In this document: positions 36,499 through 56,948 of the stretch, one piece after another
Numbering within the stretch: the stretch's first letter is position 1
How the letters are laid out: each line of letters begins with the position of its first letter
NCBI RefSeq assembly: GCF_040436345.1
Contig: NC_133230.1
Span: 6,717,297 to 6,781,296, forward strand
Direction of reading: 5' to 3'
Length of the DNA stretch: 64,000 nucleotides
Origin: Pagrus major
Taxonomy: Eukaryota > Chordata > Actinopteri > Spariformes > Sparidae
Notes under the pieces: generated by a model
The model's database searches: none
The model's input: only the letters and a program-made list of their open reading frames with translations
What the model was told of the DNA's origin: nothing
Position numbers and translations under genes: made by a program

Positions 36499-39400
36499 AT
36501 GGACGATTTTAGCTCGATCAGCCTGCTGTCTCTTGCGATGCTGGTGGGGTGTTATGTGGCTGGAACAATACCTTTGGCAGTCAACTTCTCAGAGGTAAGT
36601 CTGTGGCATGCAAAATTATATATATATATAAAAAATGTGCTTCCTGAAGGCATGTATAGTTTGGCTAACTTTGGCACTGACCACATCTACAGAGAGGCAA
36701 AAGTTCATCTGTGTGGCTTTTAATCAGAAGTAGTGAATGCATCAGTAATGTTATCAGGTAATCAGCTCTTGTGTTAAAACAGTGAGGCAGATTTGTGGAG
36801 TCTAAAGGTTTATCTGACTGTTTCTCCAGGAAAAACTGAAGCTGATCACTGTGCTGGGAGCAGGGCTGCTGTGTGGGACTGCACTGGCTGTTATCATTCC
36901 TGAGGGGGTCCACGCACTTTATGAAGAAATCCTTGAAGGTAAAATTCATCCAAACAGTGTTTCCTCAAGGACTGCTCACAAATTGTTCCCACAGCTCCCC
37001 TAAGTGAAGGCAAAGTTGCATTTTATTACCATTAAACCAGTAAGTCATTGGAAGGTGCTCATCACAATTACCCAGAGCCGACGAGTGACATTTCTAAATC
37101 GCTTCTTTTGTCCAACCAAAACCCGAAACCTCATCATTTACTATTTAAAATGACAAAGACCGACATTTGAGAAGGTGGAACCTGTAAATGTTTGACATGT
37201 GTGCTTTAAAAATGACTGAAAATCAAATTGATTATCAAAATAGTCAATAATCAATCATTTTCTTTAGATTAATCGACTAATCATTGCAGCTGACAAAACA
37301 GTCCAGAGATAAGATATAGACTAAATAGTGATGCATCAAAGCGAAAAGCAGCAAATCCTCACACAACCAGAGAACTTTTGGATTTCTTACTTGATTGTTG
37401 ACTTTTTTTATTATCCCATTTTTTGCTGATTGATTTTCTTAGTCGACTAATTGACAAATCATTCAAGCTGTTTCTGCAGTTGAATGTTTGAGCGTCGCTG
37501 TGCAGAGTATCAGAAACACATTATGAGTCAAAGTTCAGTGTTTTAAATGCATCTTAAAACATGTCTGGAGGGGATCTTCATCCTTTATCTCATCAGGATA
37601 TGTCACTCAATACTGCTTTCCAGGTAGTCCTGGATTTGCATATTGAAACCAAACAATAGAACAATGAGACAGTTTAAATATTTGATCAGGGTTCGTGTCA
37701 AGATGTTTGTTTGTTTGAAAGCCTGCAGAATAATTTATTTCCTTGAAGACCGTAAAGTAAAGAGCATATAGACATACTGTATGTGTGTATACGTTTGCCT
37801 GTGTAGACTGCAACAGTTTGAATCCTTTTCAAACAGAGCAAAGTTCAGCGTGCAGGAAAGTACAACCAAGTGACGTCTGTTTCTCTTGCGTAACAAACTT
37901 TGTCAAACAGAAATATTTGTTTTGTGTTCATCTGCGCATCGGCTGCATCTCAGGAAATGCCACGGGGATTTGTGATGGAGCTAAGCAGGGTCGGCAAACA
38001 TATGAGTCATTTTTAACTGCCACTTTCTGTTCTCTCCTGACCTGCGTCTCTGCAGGTGGACACCACAGCCACGGCCAGGCTGGAGTCGTGGAAGCGCCCG
38101 AGACCAAGGGTGAGGTAGAATCAGTCCTGAGCGCCGGCGGGAAACATGAGCACAGTCACGAGCAGCTTCACGCCTGCATCGGCGTGTCTCTGGTCCTGGG
38201 CTTCGTCTTTATGCTCCTGGTGGACCAGATAGGCAGCTCTCATGTGCACAGCACTGATGGTCAGTATCACAGCAAACAGACATCTGGGGCGCTTGGTTCT
38301 TAGAAATGAGCTGTAGATGGGGCCAGAATGTCTGTGTGAAGACTGTGGAATCGGGGCTCGGTGACAGCAGCTTTGTCATTGGCCTCATCAAGTACTAATC
38401 TTCTCTGGAGGAAAATGATTTTGTTGAAATAGACCCAAAACAATCCCAGATGGCTCAACTGCCAATTCTGTCTTCCCAGATGCACCCATGCTCGTCTCCC
38501 CATAAATTTCCAAGCATTTTATTTGAGCAGCTAATGCTCCGCAAACTGTTTACAACGTCTGCCAACACGAGATGCCAAACAATTCTTCCTCAGTGTGGAG
38601 ACGCCACTTGAATCTGCTTTAAAATATTTTTTAAGATGGCCACTGAAAACATTTTCCTCACTGGTTGTTTTTGTCTGGTTCAGATCCAGAGTCAGCAAGG
38701 GCCACCTCCTCAAAAATCACCACCACCCTGGGTCTCGTGGTCCACGCTGCAGGTACGTCTGTTTTTGAATATTCATCGTCTCTTGTCTCATAATGATACG
38801 ACTTTTAGGTTAATGGGAGACACTACAGGTGAGTAGGGTGACATTTTTTTGTTAAGGAGAGCAAAATTGAACAGTGCATTAAAAATGGTGGTCTCACCTG
38901 TTGTGTCTCCCCTTAAAACCATCCTTATTAATCTAAATCACTATGTTAATGTCGTACTTGTGACCAAATCTTAAAGGTGTCTGTGTCATTTGTCTCCAGC
39001 TGATGGGGTGGCACTAGGAGCTGCTGCCTCTACATCTCAGACCAGCGTTCAGCTTATTGTCTTTGTAGCCATCATGCTGCATAAGGTAATAATGGTTCAT
39101 ATCTTTTTATTTAAACTTATAGGCAGCTATTTTGATCATTGATTCATCGATTATCATTCGTTTGTTCCACTTGTTGAATTAGCTGCCTCTTATATGATAG
39201 TAAACTAAATGTTTTGGGGTTTTAAACTGTATATCTGACAAAAAAGCCATATGAAAACGTAGGAAATTGTGACAGGCACTTTTAACTACTTGAGAATATA
39301 ACCTAATGAACTCTGCTGCTCTGTGGTCTGCAGGCCCCGGCAGCGTTCGGCCTGGTATCGTTCCTGATGCACGCTGGTCTTGAGAGGAACCGCATCCGCA

Positions 39401-39856
39401 AACATCTCCTGGTCTTTGCCCTGGCAGCGCCCGTCCTCGCCATGCTCACCTTTTTAGGCCTCAGTCAGGTAACTTTTAAAATCTGTGTGAGTGATTTTTG
39501 GAACATCCAGCCTGAGGTGAACCAGCTGTCATTCGAGCCATCAGACAGGAAGTGTTTCTGGGGGGAACACATTTATAGCCACACATTTCGCCTCACAGTG
39601 TTTCTGTTTGTTCCCCTCTCAGAGCAGCAAAGAGGCCCTGTCAGACATCAACGCCACCGGTGTCGCCATGCTCTTCTCTGCCGGCACCTTCCTCTACGTG
39701 GCCACCGTCCACGTCCTCCCTGAGGTGGGCGGTGGCGGCCACAGCCACGCTCCCAACGGAGGCAACGGGGGCAAAGGACTGAGCAAGGTGGAGGTGGGAG
39801 CTCTGGTGCTGGGCTGCCTCATTCCTCTGGTGCTGTCCGTCGGTCACCACCATTAG
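36499..39856 (+). CDS. slc39a9: Zinc transporter ZIP9
   Basis: Seven exons: 36499-36594, 36830-36938, 38056-38259, 38684-38752, 39000-39085, 39334-39468 and 39623-39856. They total 933 nt, 310 aa (human 307). The protein begins [20 protein letters not shown] and has the ZIP layout with about eight membrane segments. Metal-site motifs are HAAADGVALG in the fourth helix (H157, D161) and MLHKAPAAFG in the fifth (H187, K188). Histidine-rich loops occur at 69-75 (GGHHSHG) and near 105-112 (KHEHSHEQ), with further clusters GGGGHSH and GHHH near the end. ZIP9 moves zinc into the cytosol from the Golgi and the outside. In fish it is also described as a membrane androgen receptor coupled to G proteins. 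The ATG used is the first in frame with the conserved N-terminus. plekhd1 follows in the same orientation. Confidence 0.96.
37195..37300. repeat. Fragment of the GCTGCAAC-type MITE in slc39a9 intron 2
   Basis: TCAATAATCAATCATTTT and GATTAATCGACTAATCATTG followed by CAGCTGAC match one end of the family seen whole at 5817-6081. Only one end is clear. A second piece may lie at about 37385-37460 (TAGTCGACTAATTGAC). Confidence 0.45.
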
Positions 39857-41842
39857 ACCCGGAGCTCAGGACGGATTTAAGACGGGTGTACAGGGGAAAG
39901 AAGCGGAAACAGACTTCAAACATTGTGGGATCTAAATGTCTTATTGCTTTTTTCGGCTGCTGATGGACCCTTTCGACCAGACTGGTGCTCGTTGCGGGGG
40001 ACATCTTTTGACTCAAGACAGACCATGAAACAGGAAATGAATGATGTTAAGGAAATCAGAGTTGCTGCAGTCACAACGAAGCCACACTGAGGACGAAACA
40101 TCTTACAACTACTTTATGTGTCTATTTCTTTCACCGTAAATCTTTTTTAAGAGAGGCCAGAGGTGGACCCGTTATCGGTTTATTTACATCCTGCATCGTG
40201 GAGTTTTCAGTGTTGCATTATCGTGCTAGTCCAAAGTCAAAGAACCAGCCCTGGTTTCATTACAGTGATGTTTTACTAGTTGGCAGTTGCACAGAGATTT
40301 AGATGGTCTTGATTTAAGCCAGTGATCACAAGAAAGAAAACTTTTTTTTTCTTTTTATTGTACAGTGTAAATCTTGAAATAATTTTTTAAGTGCCATATT
40401 AGCAAGCTAAAACAGAAACCTGACGAGACAGCGCCGGGCAGACGTTACAGTTTCTAGAAAACTATCCCCTCTTACCGAGGTCTCTTTTTTTTCCCCCCCA
40501 GGCAAGCGATGAGCCCAAATAACCAGCCAGATTCCCGTAACAATTGTCGCTTTGGGTATCGAGTTTGTCTACCAAGTGGAGGTTTTTCCTGTTAGAGAAA
40601 TCAGTCGCGGCGAGCAGTTTTTGGCCTGATGCGAAGCCTGAAAACGGATGGTGTGTCTGTCCTGCAAAGGTTCATGGACTTGTCCGCTCAAAGTCCTGCG
40701 TTAAGGAAAAGACACAACCAGCCTTGATGTGTCCCAACATGAACTGTCACTTTTATTTGATCTGTTTAGTTTATTTCTCTGTCTGTTTTACTTGGACAGA
40801 AATTATAGATAGTGGTTGAAGGAAAAATCTGTCTAGAATCGTCTTAAGTGATCGTATAGAGTGTTATTAAGCTTCTTTACAGGTGGAGGGTCATTTAAGC
40901 AGCTCTGAATGAATGATTAGGGACCATTGGCTCAGGAGAACAGACGTACTGCAGATCCTGTGAGGAGAATTTTTATCACACCGGTTAGTTTTTTGTTTTT
41001 TAGGATTTCAGTTGGTTAACCCCTCATTAATTAATCATACCTGAGCAATAATCGTCATGCGCAGAGTGCAGCAGAGTCTGAAATGACTATAGAGAGTTTC
41101 TTTGCAAAGCGCTTCTCATTCGAGCTCTTGAACACACCCTCTAAAACAGTAACAGGTTGATGCATTCAAGTGTAAGGTGGCTGCTCCCTCTTCGATCAGG
41201 ACACGTGGATATTGTGAGTGTTACTGTATCACTGTGCCTGCTCACAGCAGAGCTCATGTATATGTATGTAAGTATGTATGTGTACTGTACAGAGAAAGTC
41301 CTCCCCGCCACACTCATCACGATCTCTTGTCTGAGATGGAACTGCTTACTCACAAAAACATCCTTTTTTTTAATTTGATTTTTTTTTTTTAATGGACTGT
41401 TGTTTGACACAAGAGGCTACAGACTGTCTGCGGAGTCTCTGTTTTATGTATAAATTGAATGGTTTTACAGACGAAACTTGTCGATTAATTCCAAGTCACA
41501 CGACGAGAGGAAACCCACCGCGATGGTTTAAGGCTTCCCAGAGAAAGGGGAGGTGGGTCGCGTGCAGACCAGCTGCTGCATGGCTGATTTATTTTCTGTG
41601 GGACGCTGTATGTGTGTACAAAAGGGAAGAAAAACACCCCATTGTGTTGCTTTACACTCAGACATGTCGGAGGACAGCCCCATTATGTGCCATTTATTCT
41701 TTCTAAAGGATGTTGCATCAGAATCCTTGCGGCATTGACATGTTCCTCATTCTTACAAAAAGACTGTAAAAGTAATTCAGGGTCCAGTGAAAGATCTATC
41801 GAGGGCTGCAACTAATTTTCATGATTAACGGTTTGGTCTTAA

Positions 41843-42360
41843 ATTGACAGTTCGCACTAAATCAAAAATACATGTTTTTCCTCTCACTCATAGTGCTATT
41901 CATCCATCTAGATGATTTGTTGTGAGTTGCTGAGTTTTGGAGATATCGGCCGTAAACATGTCTGCCTGCTTTCTCTCGACTGTAATAAAACTAGATGGCA
42001 AAAATCCACAGACCTTGTTGTGAGCAGTTTCATGTAGGAACTGTTCCTGTCTATCGTATCGCCGCACAGTCCGTCTATTTATGGACGAAAGGCTTGTGCG
42101 TCGTCTTCGGCTGAGCTGTTGCGTCAGCTAGCTGAAGTAGCGAGCCTTTCTGCCACGAGCATATGCAGCCTACATCTTCACGGTGATACAGTTGGCGGCT
42201 GTAGTTGGATGGAAAGAAAATGGAAAGTGTAGGCCAACATCTCCACGGCCATTATCTCCAAAACTCAGCGGCTTACACCAAAACAATCTAGATAAATAAG
42301 TAGCAATACAGGTAAGATGAAAAGTATTTATTTTGGATGTTGGGATGAACTGTCCCTTAT
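41843..42360. mobile_element. TTAA-flanked MITE with long terminal inverted repeats
   Basis: TTAA occurs on both sides (41839-41842 and 42361-42364). Roughly 115 bp at each end are imperfect inverted copies. The left arm holds GACAGTTCGCACTAAATC and GCTGAGTTTTGGAGATATCG. The right arm, read in reverse, holds GACAGTTCATCCCAAC and GCTGAGTTTTGGAGATAATG. The total is 518 bp with no coding capacity, consistent with a non-autonomous piggyBac-like element. A partial GCTGCAAC-type repeat abuts its left side. Confidence 0.7.
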
Positions 42361-43535
42361 TTAAAGATGTGAGAAAAATGCCTGTCACAAGTTCCCAGAA
42401 AACAAGTGTCTTTAAATGTCTTCCTTTGTCCAAAACCCCAAATATATCCAGTTTATTAACATAGAAGAAAAAGAGAGCTACTGATGGATTAATCTGTCCT
42501 GTGTGCAAGATTTACCAAACTGTATTTATTTGGGAATATGTCGGCCTTTTAAAGTGGTTTAAAATCATTATTTTGTTTTAGAAGATAAAATATTCAAGGC
42601 AAAATAAGCAATGAACAGTACAAGTTGGGGGCTTAAAGACTTCATTAGCTGTTTATTGGGAGCTTAACACTTGAAAACTCGTTTTTCATCTGGATGTGTG
42701 GTTTGATCAGATTTGACTGTCGTCGCAGTTTGATTTGAGTGTAATTAAACTCTGATTGGAGCCCAGAAAACAAAAAGGAAATCTTTCAAGTGAAATAACC
42801 AAAACTGTTCTTACTTTGGCGGAAAAGTGTGCACATGTCGGACCCCGCCATGTGCAGTAAGAAGCAGATTGAGAAAATATGTTTGGGAGCAGGATGAAGG
42901 AACAACGGGCTGAAAACATTGAAAAAAATAATTTGATTTAAAATCAAAACTTTGTTTGGGTTGGTCAGGTTGACTTATGTTTGAGATGTCATTCTCAAGT
43001 GAAAACCACGTCATTTTTCAGATAAAAGGAAGGATGACGTGTTCTTTGTTGTTGAGTGTCTTTACTTCTCGACAGAAAAGATCAAGTTTTTCCAAGTCCG
43101 TCTTAAGTAGGACTGCCCTCATGTGCAGTGAAGGAATTGTTGCTTACTGTCATTGTTTCCTTCCCCACATATTGTGATTCCAGTGTCAGTGATGTGGGAT
43201 AAAATCAACAATCCTCGCTCAGTAGTGTTTAGACGAAGCTTTTGAAGAGGCGTCAGCAGTCTGAGTTAGACAATACAAGTGGGTGTCTTCCAAAATTAGT
43301 CCTTTTGGTATGTTATTCTCTTCCTGTGCTTTTATTTTGCATTGTAGAGATTAAAACTTTGGAAGAAGCCCATTTACATTGAAGGATCCGTATCCTTTAA
43401 TCTACATAAACCATTTTAAAACCAATCAGATACAGTTTTCACAGGACAGCGATACAGCTTATGATGGCTCAGGACAGAAATAATGTTTAGTCTAGTTTAT
43501 GAACATGTTTACTAATGTTAAAGTTGTTCTTATTG

Positions 43536-43545
43536 AATAAATAAA
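43536..43545 (+). terminator. slc39a9: Candidate distal polyadenylation signal of slc39a9
   Basis: Two overlapping AATAAA words form AATAAATAAA here, 3.7 kb after the slc39a9 stop. ATTAAA at 44071-44076 is a further candidate. An AATAAA at 41984-41989 lies inside the MITE. Confidence 0.35.
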
Positions 43546-44756
43546 GAAGAAGCTCCACTCTTGCATCATAAACAAGCAAATATTGGACTGTGATTGGCTG
43601 ACAGCAGCTGCACTTCAAGTTAAAAGAATGTAAAACCTGCTTAAACTTAAAACCAACTTCAGTTTAAGGTGTTCAGTGGTTGTTTGACCAGTCACAATAT
43701 AGTCCGTAATGTTGGTCCGACCATCTCAAAATGCATAACCTCTTTAAGAAAGTGCGTCTTTGACCGTAATTGCATATAAATGTAGAAAATTAAACTAAAG
43801 AAACCCTTTAAATCGCCAGATGTCTGCAGCTGGAGTTCGATGCGTCCTCTCCCACACAAGCAGGAAGAGATGTCAGCACGTATTTGGACTGACTGCAGGT
43901 TTCCTTATGCGTCGGAGAGCTTTAGGATGAGGTTAATATTTGTAATAGTTTCAGTGGGGGTAGGTCTTTTTCTATTTTTATTTTTTTGTCATTCCACGAT
44001 GGGTCTGCCTTATTTCCATACTTTTGATTGTGAAATTCAGTTGTAAAGCGATGTGTTTTATGACGACTAAATTAAAGTTTTTTAACTGGTGAAAAAGCCT
44101 CTGTTCTGATGATTTACTGTTAAAAATGTGGCAGGTCAGTTACTTGTAGTGTTTTCCCTGGATTTTAACCTAAACTTCTCTTGTTTAATGTCAGTTTATA
44201 GGAAGTTTTCATCTTGTGTTCATAAAAGTAAGAATTTCTGGGTTGTTGCTGTTACTTTTAGTCACATTTTTAAAGCTTTCTCTGAGTTTTCTCTTCAAGA
44301 AAGTGTTTAAAAATGTTGTTTTCAAGGCTTTTCCACCCTGACGGGATGTTTGACTCATGAAAAAAACGTCTCCAGGCTCATGCATTTCTCTGAGCTGTCG
44401 ATATCTTTATAATCTGCTGTCCATCCACTCTGACACATGTTCTGTAAATTAATCTGATACCCGTCGCTGGACGCTGAGCTACATGTTAACCGCTCTCCAT
44501 CCTCTTTAGTCGTGCAGACACGCCTCCGCCGCCACAGATGTTCTCCTAATTCAGTGCTGCTGGAGTAATGGATGGAGGGGAGTGTTGTGATGGATGGATG
44601 ATGGAGAGACCAAACAGTTTATACCTGCCAAGAGCTGGAGACGAGCTACGTACAGTAATCTGAATAACAGCTTTTACTGGCTGGAATATATTGACTGGCT
44701 TCAGATTTACTCTTTCCTAAAGCTTCCCTCCCTCCCCACATTGCCACCCTCCTCTT

Positions 44757-44780
44757 CCTCCCTCCCTCCCTCCCTCCCTC
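44757..44780. repeat. CCTC tetranucleotide repeat upstream of plekhd1
   Basis: Six CCTC units stand in a pyrimidine-rich stretch about 300 bp before the plekhd1 start codon. Confidence 0.8.
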
Positions 44781-45023
44781 TTTCTCTCTGTCATCATGTT
44801 TTCATCTCCGCTGTGATGTGCAGTCAGTCCGCCTCCAGCTGATGAGCGTATTGGCAGCTGCATCATTCCACCCCGCTGAGTTATTGGGATGTGTTTGCTG
44901 CTTTTCCTGTTCTGTATTGAAGCACTCCCTGCAGCTGTCCGTGCACCTCTGTGTGTGTGTTAGTGGGTGTTATTGGGGTAATTGTTATTGACTGACTTTT
45001 TTACATTTTTTTTATTCTATTGA

Positions 45024-52638
<7,615 letters not shown>

Positions 52639-52793
52639 GAGGAGACGTGGTGTTTAGCTTTAACTCAGTTCACACAGTGAGTGATGTAGAGATCCTGACT
52701 TCAAACCCACAGTTAAATTACTGTATATGATTGTACAAAGAAATCTGTTTGATGGCATCTCTGGCTGCAATCAGATACACTTCACAGAAACTG

Positions 52794-52799
52794 AATAAA
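52794..52799 (+). terminator. plekhd1: Polyadenylation signal of plekhd1
   Basis: This AATAAA lies 156 nt after the stop codon. It is the first such signal downstream. Confidence 0.65.
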
Positions 52800-53512
52800 A
52801 CCTATTAGAAACCTATTATTTGTAACAGCACTGGTTCTGATCTTACTTGTGGATTGACTGAGTTAAAGTCCTTTTCAACCAAACAGTTTCAGGAAAGACA
52901 AGGACTCAACTCAGGAACTGAAAATCCATCACATCTGAAAAAACCTGATCATTAGGCAAATTAGAGAGACTTTTTTAACAACGCTTTTTTAATTTGTCAG
53001 GAACCAGACAACTCAAGTCTCACTTTGTTTTGGTCATTAAAATGAAACATTCACCTCAACCCCTTTTTCCACCAAATTATATTAAAAAAAAAATTATCTA
53101 TTTCATAAGATCAATGTTGAGTGTTCCTGACTCCTCGGGTCCAAATGGATGTAAATGTTCTGAGTTCCTGTAGTAGGATTTGCCCCACGAGCTCCTGAGT
53201 TAAGTCCCTGAAACTGTTCAGCTAAATCACATCTGAAGATTTGTTATTGCACTTTTCAACCAAAGAATGATTATGATGTTAACGTACTAGGAACTTTTAA
53301 CTGGTTATGACAGCCTCAGTTTAATACTGATGCCTCTATATGATCTATATAAGCAAACGGGATTATAATTAAGAATAACCTGGCCTGTCACACTACTACA
53401 CTGCAGTAGTCTGAATCAAACTATGTATTTGAATAAAACTTTGAGTATTCAAGACTCTGGACTTCACCGGATAAGATGTTGTAAATGTGACTTGATATTA
53501 ACAAACATTTAA

Positions 53513-53731
53513 AGGAAAAGTTCACTCAAAATTGAAACTGTAGTCATTATTGACTCACCCTTATGCCAAAGGAAAGGGGTCTGAAGTTTCATAGTCTACA
53601 TAGTCTAAAACAAAACTAGAATTAAATGTAAAATTGCTCCACACAGCTCGTCTGGTGTAAACCAAGTCTCTGGAAAGCCCAGTATTTGAATATATAGTGA
53701 CTGAACTTTCATTTTTGGGTGAACTTATCCT
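53513..53731. mobile_element. TTAA-flanked MITE of the AGGAAAAGTTCAC type
   Basis: TTAA flanks lie at 53509-53512 and 53732-53735. The left end AGGAAAAGTTCACTCAAAAT and the right end TTTTGGGTGAACTTATCCT are inverted copies. The element is 219 bp and non-coding. The family is very common in fish. A truncated relative lies at 13385-13600. Confidence 0.75.
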
Positions 53732-54328
53732 TTAAAGTGTCATAGATCATCTAGATAATAAAGATTTAACAACAACAATCACTTGGCAGTGTGTGACTTT
53801 AGCCTTGCACCTTGAGTTTCTAGTGTTTTCACCATTCTCTAAATAAAATACTATTATATTAGACTTGCAGTAAACAGAGAGTATTAGCAGATAGCACAGA
53901 CAATGCAATCCATCTTGTAAAATGTTTGTTTTTATTATTCTGGTTTTGACAGTATGCACAGATTGTGTCCTTTACTTTAACAGAAAAACAATGAACTCAC
54001 AGATGTGTCTGGTATCGACCATTTCATTATTGCTACATGTGAAAATCTGTCCTCAATGTAAGCAACTCAATGTCATTCACTCACAAGCTTTTTATGATAA
54101 TGTACAAATGATAACTGATACAGAAAAGAAGCCCACATGTCAGGGTAAGGTACGAGGGAACATGTTACGGATTGAACAACATGCCTTGATGCTAATAAAG
54201 CTGTGTTTGAACCTTGTACATGTCATTTCATATCTGCGGGTAAAAGGCTGTCGGTTCACGTCTGTTCTCAGCAGCTCAATCGATGGCAGCGCTACTGGTT
54301 TAAAAATGAATAAAAACTCCTGATGTGG

Positions 54329-54399
54329 TCATGTTTCCATCAGGAGAGAGACTTGTTGTGTTTGATAAAGTTCTGTCCAGGGATCGTAGGTTGCAGTGC
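54329..54399 (-). other. Possible terminal coding exon of an unknown minus-strand transcript
   Basis: On the minus strand an acceptor (TTTTCCGCAG) precedes 71 nt that stay open and end in TGA at 54329-54331. The phase fits the candidate exon at 56843-56948. The peptide would be ATYDPWTELYQTQQVSLLME followed by T. A minus-strand polyadenylation signal (TTTATT on plus) lies near 53930. I recognise no family, and chance is a real alternative. Confidence 0.15.
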
Positions 54400-55420
54400 C
54401 TGCGGAAAATAAAATGAGAGTGTGATGAATATGAGGACAAACAGTGCAAAAAAACAGAACTTTCTGCCCTTCAGTTCAAGAATTCAAAGGTTTTTGGGTC
54501 ACACTGAAAGTATTAGAGGCAGCACTTTATAATTAACACACCCCCACACCATTTAGCATTTACAAGTAACTTAAAAAAACTTAACAAATGGTTCATTACA
54601 CACTTTAGTGGCTATAAGGATATTTTTAAAGATGTTATATCTGCCTGCAAATCATTTATAGTGTGTTTCCGTGGGGAAATAAATTAAGTTCTCAAGTCAT
54701 AAACAGAGTAGAGAAAACAATTTAGACCAGATTTAGAAAATGGATCACTAGAAAAAAAAAAATGTCTTCACTTTCTATACGTAATTGAAGACATTTAGAC
54801 CCGACTAAAACACATCATTGACTGCTTAATGTTGCATTTTTAATTGGTGCTTAAAAACATTACTATGCAATTCTCCAAAAGATTAAAAAATGAGTTTGTA
54901 TCGTGTGTGCAACACAGAAATATGTGGATATGGCAGATCTTAACAAATATAATCTATAAGGACTTGTGGTTTCTAAGATCAGATGATGAGTGTCATCTAA
55001 AGACTGAAGATATAAAATAAATGAGCCACTTGAGAATAAGCAGTGCGGTGAAGCACAGCATCGTGCAGTTTATAGCAAAATCAATTAATACAATGTTAAA
55101 ATTAATCACATTACACGTTAAGTGCTGCTTCAGCCAGAGATATTTCATTAGACTGCCTGCAACTATACAACAACACTTCCTGTCGGTCCATTAGTCACAT
55201 GCTTTTTTCTGTAACTCTGTGTCAAAGCACACTGAACAAAAGACACTGGTTTGCAGCTGCAGATTTTAGAAAATGGTGGCTGAAATAAAATGCTGCGACT
55301 ACTCGACCAATCAGAAATGTTTAGAACTGCAAGTCACACCCCCAAAGCTCCTGTACCTAAGAGAAGTAATACACCTGAGCAGGGACTAACCAGGAACCAC
55401 ATGCTGAACCACTTCTTTAA

Positions 55421-55781
55421 AGGTGCCATATGTAAGAATTGGTCACTTGTCGAAATCATACTCCAAACTAATAGGGAGCAGCATATTACCAGAGGAGCCG
55501 CTAACTGCTGCTAACTGTGGCAGCCATTAGCTAGTTAGCTCAGCTAGCCATGCAGCTAATGCTCCTATAAGCTGACTTTACCCGGACTGGGAGCTCGGAG
55601 CACCATAGACACAAGGGTGTCAATTACTATTGGACAATCACCTCCTGAGGTACAAAGTGGCTAGCTGGTAAGCATCAGTAGATATCTCTGCAACACAAAA
55701 CACAGACGTCTGGGCAACCTGCTTTCTATTTCTTCACCTGTCTGTCCAGGATTTCAAAAACTAAAACTTACATATCACAAC
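55421..55781. mobile_element. TTAA-flanked MITE of the AGGTGCCATATGTAAG type
   Basis: TTAA flanks lie at 55417-55420 and 55782-55785. The left end AGGTGCCATATGTAAGAATT pairs with the right end AACTTACATATCACAAC. The interior includes CTAACTGCTGCTAACTGTGG and TTAGCTAGTTAGCTCAGC, shared with the copy at 63182-63450, which is in the opposite orientation. It is 361 bp and non-coding. Confidence 0.7.
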
Positions 55782-56842
55782 TTAAAAGGACTGCACCACA
55801 TCGCTCAACATGAAAGTCAGAATTTTCGAGCTGCAACACAAATAACAAATTTGATTCTTGGGTGTCTTTGATATAATTTTTCATTAGCTGTCAAAACTAT
55901 GCAACAACAAAGAGTAAGAATTTGATTTTCTGTCATAAATGTATCCAAAACTCTCTTGGTGAGCTGCTCCTCTTACCTCTCTGACCTACTAGTACTTTTT
56001 CTTTTATTTTGAATTGAAATGTACCTGAAATGCGGTTTACCAGGACGTAATGACTACCGCCTTTTAATGGAACCTTTTCTAGATTTCATCTTTTCAGACA
56101 CCATCATAAGCGCCGATAAATCTGCCGTCTCATCCCTCTAACCTTACATCACCTCCCCCTGATTATCCGGTGGGAACAGCGTGGCTCAGTCGCTGCCACA
56201 CGCCTGTCAGTAATTCACTGGCCTAATGCTGCAATTTCAAACTCATTCTGGCTTTTATCTCAGTCGTCTCGACATCAGCAGGTATCAGTCTGGCTGAAAC
56301 GCTCGGTCTAGCCTACTTCCTGGCCACGGATTTGCTGCAGGGACGGTGACCGACTCTGAAGCTGTTTAAAGGACTTCTCCCTGAATGAGTGATGAGGAGG
56401 AATGCGGCAGTATTTTCCCTGCCTCGCACAGATGTGAAGAGAAAAGTGATGGCGTGTTTTTCCAATAACGCCCTGCACAGAAACGACCAGAACGAGCCAG
56501 CTCCACACAGGCGGCCCCCACATATTCCCACGCACTCTTAGTTCACCTCTTGATGCTCCATCCTGATTTCTATCGCTATGGCAACAGCTAAATGAGAGGG
56601 CAAAATCCCATGTGTATCTCCCTTTTCCTTTTTTTTTTAATCTGAGAGATTGGAGGATTAGCTCAGCCTTTAAAGCCTGTTGTTGGCTCGCATGTTGGCT
56701 CCTGGGTAAAAGCATTTTTTTTTCTCTGTGCACTGTCAGGGTCACTGTGATCAAAAGTTGTTGTGTGTTGTTTAATTGCGAGCGCTGAGAGGCAACAAAA
56801 CAGAAGGCATTACATAACCTGGAAAACAATAAAAAGCTGTAC

Positions 56843-56948
56843 CTGTTGACCTTGACTTGGTCACCAGGCGGCTTTCCTGGGAGCAGCTCGGCTGTTGGGG
56901 GAGTTGAAAGGTGGTTGTCTCTTGGAGTGCTTCACTGTTTACTTTAAC
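56843..56948 (-). other. Possible internal exon of an unknown minus-strand transcript
   Basis: On the minus strand a 106-nt segment has an acceptor (ATCACATCAG) and a donor (ACAG|GTACAG). It is open in one frame, giving VNSEALQETTTFQLPQQPSC and then SQESRLVTKSRST. It ends in phase 1, which matches the candidate at 54329-54399. No start exon was found. Confidence 0.15.

Noticed and set aside
53922-54323. Plus-strand open frame of 133 codons
   Set aside because: It is AT-rich, has no family resemblance and no splice context, and starts beside a minus-strand polyadenylation signal. It looks like a chance frame.
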